From: Nymphaea colorata
Lineage: Eukaryota; Streptophyta; Magnoliopsida; Nymphaeales; Nymphaeaceae
Assembly: GCF_008831285.2 (NCBI RefSeq)
Contig: NW_022205113.1
Coordinates: 1 to 20,000 of the forward strand
Direction of reading: 5' to 3'
DNA length: 20,000 bases
Shown: positions 18,386 through 20,000 of the stretch, piece by piece
Numbering within the stretch: the first letter of the stretch is position 1
How the letters are laid out: every line of letters begins with the position of its first letter
Translations under genes and position numbers: made by a program
The notes under the pieces: generated by a model
The model's input: only the letters and a program-made list of their open reading frames with translations
The model's database searches: none
Told to the model about the DNA's origin: nothing

Positions 18386-18557
18386 GCATCGTTGCCTGGA
18401 CTGACAAGACAACGAAAGTTCACTGTTAGTTCATTTATTATGGGTGCTACTGCTAGGGACTGAAAAAGATTGATGGATGACACTTTAGTTGACATGTACT
18501 CTGCTCTCCACCCAGAACCGGGTTAGAGGAAAAAAGGAAGGAGCTGCAGCCTCCTCA
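18386..18557. other. Short spacer, nothing recognised
   Basis: No coding region or repeat is visible between copy D and the 115-bp tandem array. Confidence 0.5.
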
Positions 18558-18808
18558 GGGCATTCATATAAACTAAAGCAAAAAATACAGTTGTGAGATG
18601 AATTTAATCCAAACCATCAATCAGTAAAGAAAACACGGTGACAAGAGCGTCATTTTCATCAGGATAGACCAAGGGTATTCATATAAAATAAAGCAAAAAA
18701 AAGTAGTTGTGATATATATTTAATCCATAATATCTACCAGTAAAAGAGACAAAGTGATGAGAACATCATTTTCTTTACGATGGACAAAGGGTATTCATAC
18801 AAACTAAA

Positions 18809-18852
<44 letters not shown>

Positions 18853-18945
18853 GTTATGAAATGAATTTAATCCAAAGCATCCAGCAGTCAAAAAGACAGT
18901 GATAAGAGAATAATTTTAATTACAACAGACCCAGAAGAATGGCTG
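18558..18945. repeat. Three-copy tandem repeat, period 115-116 bp
   Basis: GGG(C/T)ATTCATA(T/C)AAA(C/A)TAAA begins at 18558, 18673 and 18789. Each unit then has an A-run, CAGTTGTGA-like sequence, TTTAATCC, CAGTAAA and an AAGAGCGTCATTTTC-like ending. The units are degenerate, so the array is old. The A-run has grown to about 35 bases in the third unit (18811-18845). There is no coding potential. Confidence 0.88.
18811..18845. repeat. 35-bp poly(A) run
   Basis: An uninterrupted A-run inside the third 115-bp unit. The first two units have 6-8 A at the same place, so this is a local slippage expansion and not the tail of a retrotransposed copy. Confidence 0.85.
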
Positions 18946-19047
18946 CAAGGTGCATGACAATGACACTGGACTGCTTAATTGGATGCCGGTTTTAAGCACT
19001 AAAAGAGTGCACTGCTCATTCATTGAAGAAGAAGCCCCTTTGACCCT

Positions 19048-19084
<37 letters not shown>
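19048..19084. repeat. (CT)n(GT)n microsatellite
   Basis: About 11 CT units are followed by about 7 GT units, with no interruption. Confidence 0.95.
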
Positions 19085-19911
19085 TTTCATTCTATATGGT
19101 GACTTCAACTGATTTGGTGACATAGCTTCCTTTTATTGCTGGAACATTGCCTAATTTCCATCTTTTGCCTGTCTGTGCAATTTATGGAGCAAGTTTGCTT
19201 AGCTTAACAACAAATGCATGGCGTGAAGCAGCAACCACAGTACTTTATATCTATTTCTTCAAACTTCCATCTGGCATTCCCTGATTCGTTTTCTCCTACT
19301 TTACTTCATATGTGTCAATGCATGCACGCATGCATCTGTTTATGTGTGTGTGAGAGAAAGAGAGATTGAAAAAGAGACAGAGTCAGAGTGAGAGAAAAAA
19401 AGGAAACAGTTGAGTGACCAAAAAGGAGTCCACCCATGAGGAATGAGATTCCTTCACCAAAGAAATATTGTCTCAGAGACCCTAACCACCTAAACTTTTC
19501 ATGTTGACATGACACCCCTAAACTTTTTCCCCTCTCTATGTATCTTAAACTTCTTCTATATTCAACATTAATGGCACAACAAGGTTTAAATACCAAGTCA
19601 ATAATAGATGGTAGAATTTCACTTTCTATTTCTAGCTGAAAATAAGTCCTTCACCTCATTCCCCACACTAATTTTGAAGTTCTTGACGTTTGAAATATAC
19701 TGTTGTGCATCATCTTCATTCCTACGTTCAGTTAGCTGGTACCACAATTTTTTTGAAGCAGAAAGGACTCTCTTGCTTGGGAGTCAAGAGCAAACATTTC
19801 TTTAGGAGTACAAACGTTATTACACATTACTGTTAGTTGGTTGAATCAGTTCATGTGATTGAACCACATTCCCATTGTGTTCCCAACTTATACATGTTGT
19901 GCCACTTTATT

Positions 19912-19950
19912 ACACACACACACACACACACACATATACATATATATAAA
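19912..19950. repeat. (CA)n(TA)n microsatellite
   Basis: About 11 CA units pass into TATACATATATATA. Confidence 0.95.
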
Positions 19951-20000
19951 TATAAAATATGAGAAATAGTAACTAGCATTTGGGTCAAATGGCTGCCCAT

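Larger units (their letters stand above)
18946..20000. other. Gene-free stretch with microsatellites
   Basis: No gene is supported. It includes (CT)n(GT)n at 19048-19084, a purine-rich GAGA stretch at about 19350-19405, and (CA)n(TA)n at 19912-19950. Open frames at 19315-19596 (minus) and 19608-19805 (plus) show no recognisable domain and overlap simple repeats or low-complexity sequence. Confidence 0.6.

Noticed and set aside
18811-18845. Poly(A) tail of a LINE, SINE or processed pseudogene
   Set aside because: The run sits inside a tandem-repeat unit at a place where the other units also have short A-runs, and the upstream sequence is not an mRNA or SINE.
18558-18945. CRISPR-like or satellite array
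   Set aside because: Only three degenerate 115-bp units with no unique spacers, in a plant genome; an ordinary tandem duplication.
1-20000. tRNA, rRNA or other structured RNA genes
   Set aside because: No cloverleaf or conserved RNA motif was seen on either strand; the tRNA-like match at 9867-9878 is only the retrotransposon primer site.

Overview
This window is nuclear DNA from a flowering plant. It carries a plant NBS-LRR (NLR) immune-receptor gene of the coiled-coil type, a Ty1/copia LTR retrotransposon primed by initiator tRNA-Met, and A/T-rich intergenic DNA full of CT, TA, GT and CA microsatellites. I cannot name the species. I see no bacterial, organellar, tRNA or rRNA gene.

Layout. 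Positions 1-7650 are gene-poor. They hold pyrimidine-rich tracts (770-1480, 3355-3720), a GC-rich GGCC-motif island followed by two tandem duplications (2236-3030), a stretch with CACTA-transposon-like subterminal repeats (about 3985-5400), and degenerate copies of a sequence that also lies upstream of the NLR gene (about 255-365, 1490-2205 and 5976-6700). The NLR pseudogene is on the minus strand, from its probable ATG at 16444 down to a stop at 7655. It is split by a 5,485-bp copia element on the plus strand (9617-15101) flanked by the 5-bp target duplication GCAGC. From 16500 to 18385 lies the 5' flank of the NLR, the fullest copy of the dispersed segment. The rest (18400-20000) holds a 115-bp tandem array with a 35-A run, microsatellites and no recognisable gene.

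The NLR is dead as it stands. Besides the insertion in the RNBS-D motif of its NB-ARC domain it has several in-frame stops, several apparent 1-nt deletions, and a 76-bp tandem duplication that shifts the LRR frame. The NB-ARC part between the second stop and the insertion is still open and keeps its P-loop and kinase-2 aspartates. The copia element is young: its LTRs differ at 5 of 250 positions, all transitions. It is almost intact, with only two visible lesions, an in-frame TAG after the protease and a 1-nt frameshift in integrase. The catalytic residues of protease, integrase, reverse transcriptase and RNase H are all visible.

I find no clear evidence of a new biological system. The observations most worth following are the insertion history of the NLR, the LTR-NLR chimeric reading frames, and the repeated NLR 5'-flank segments, which suggest lost NLR copies or an uncharacterised dispersed repeat.
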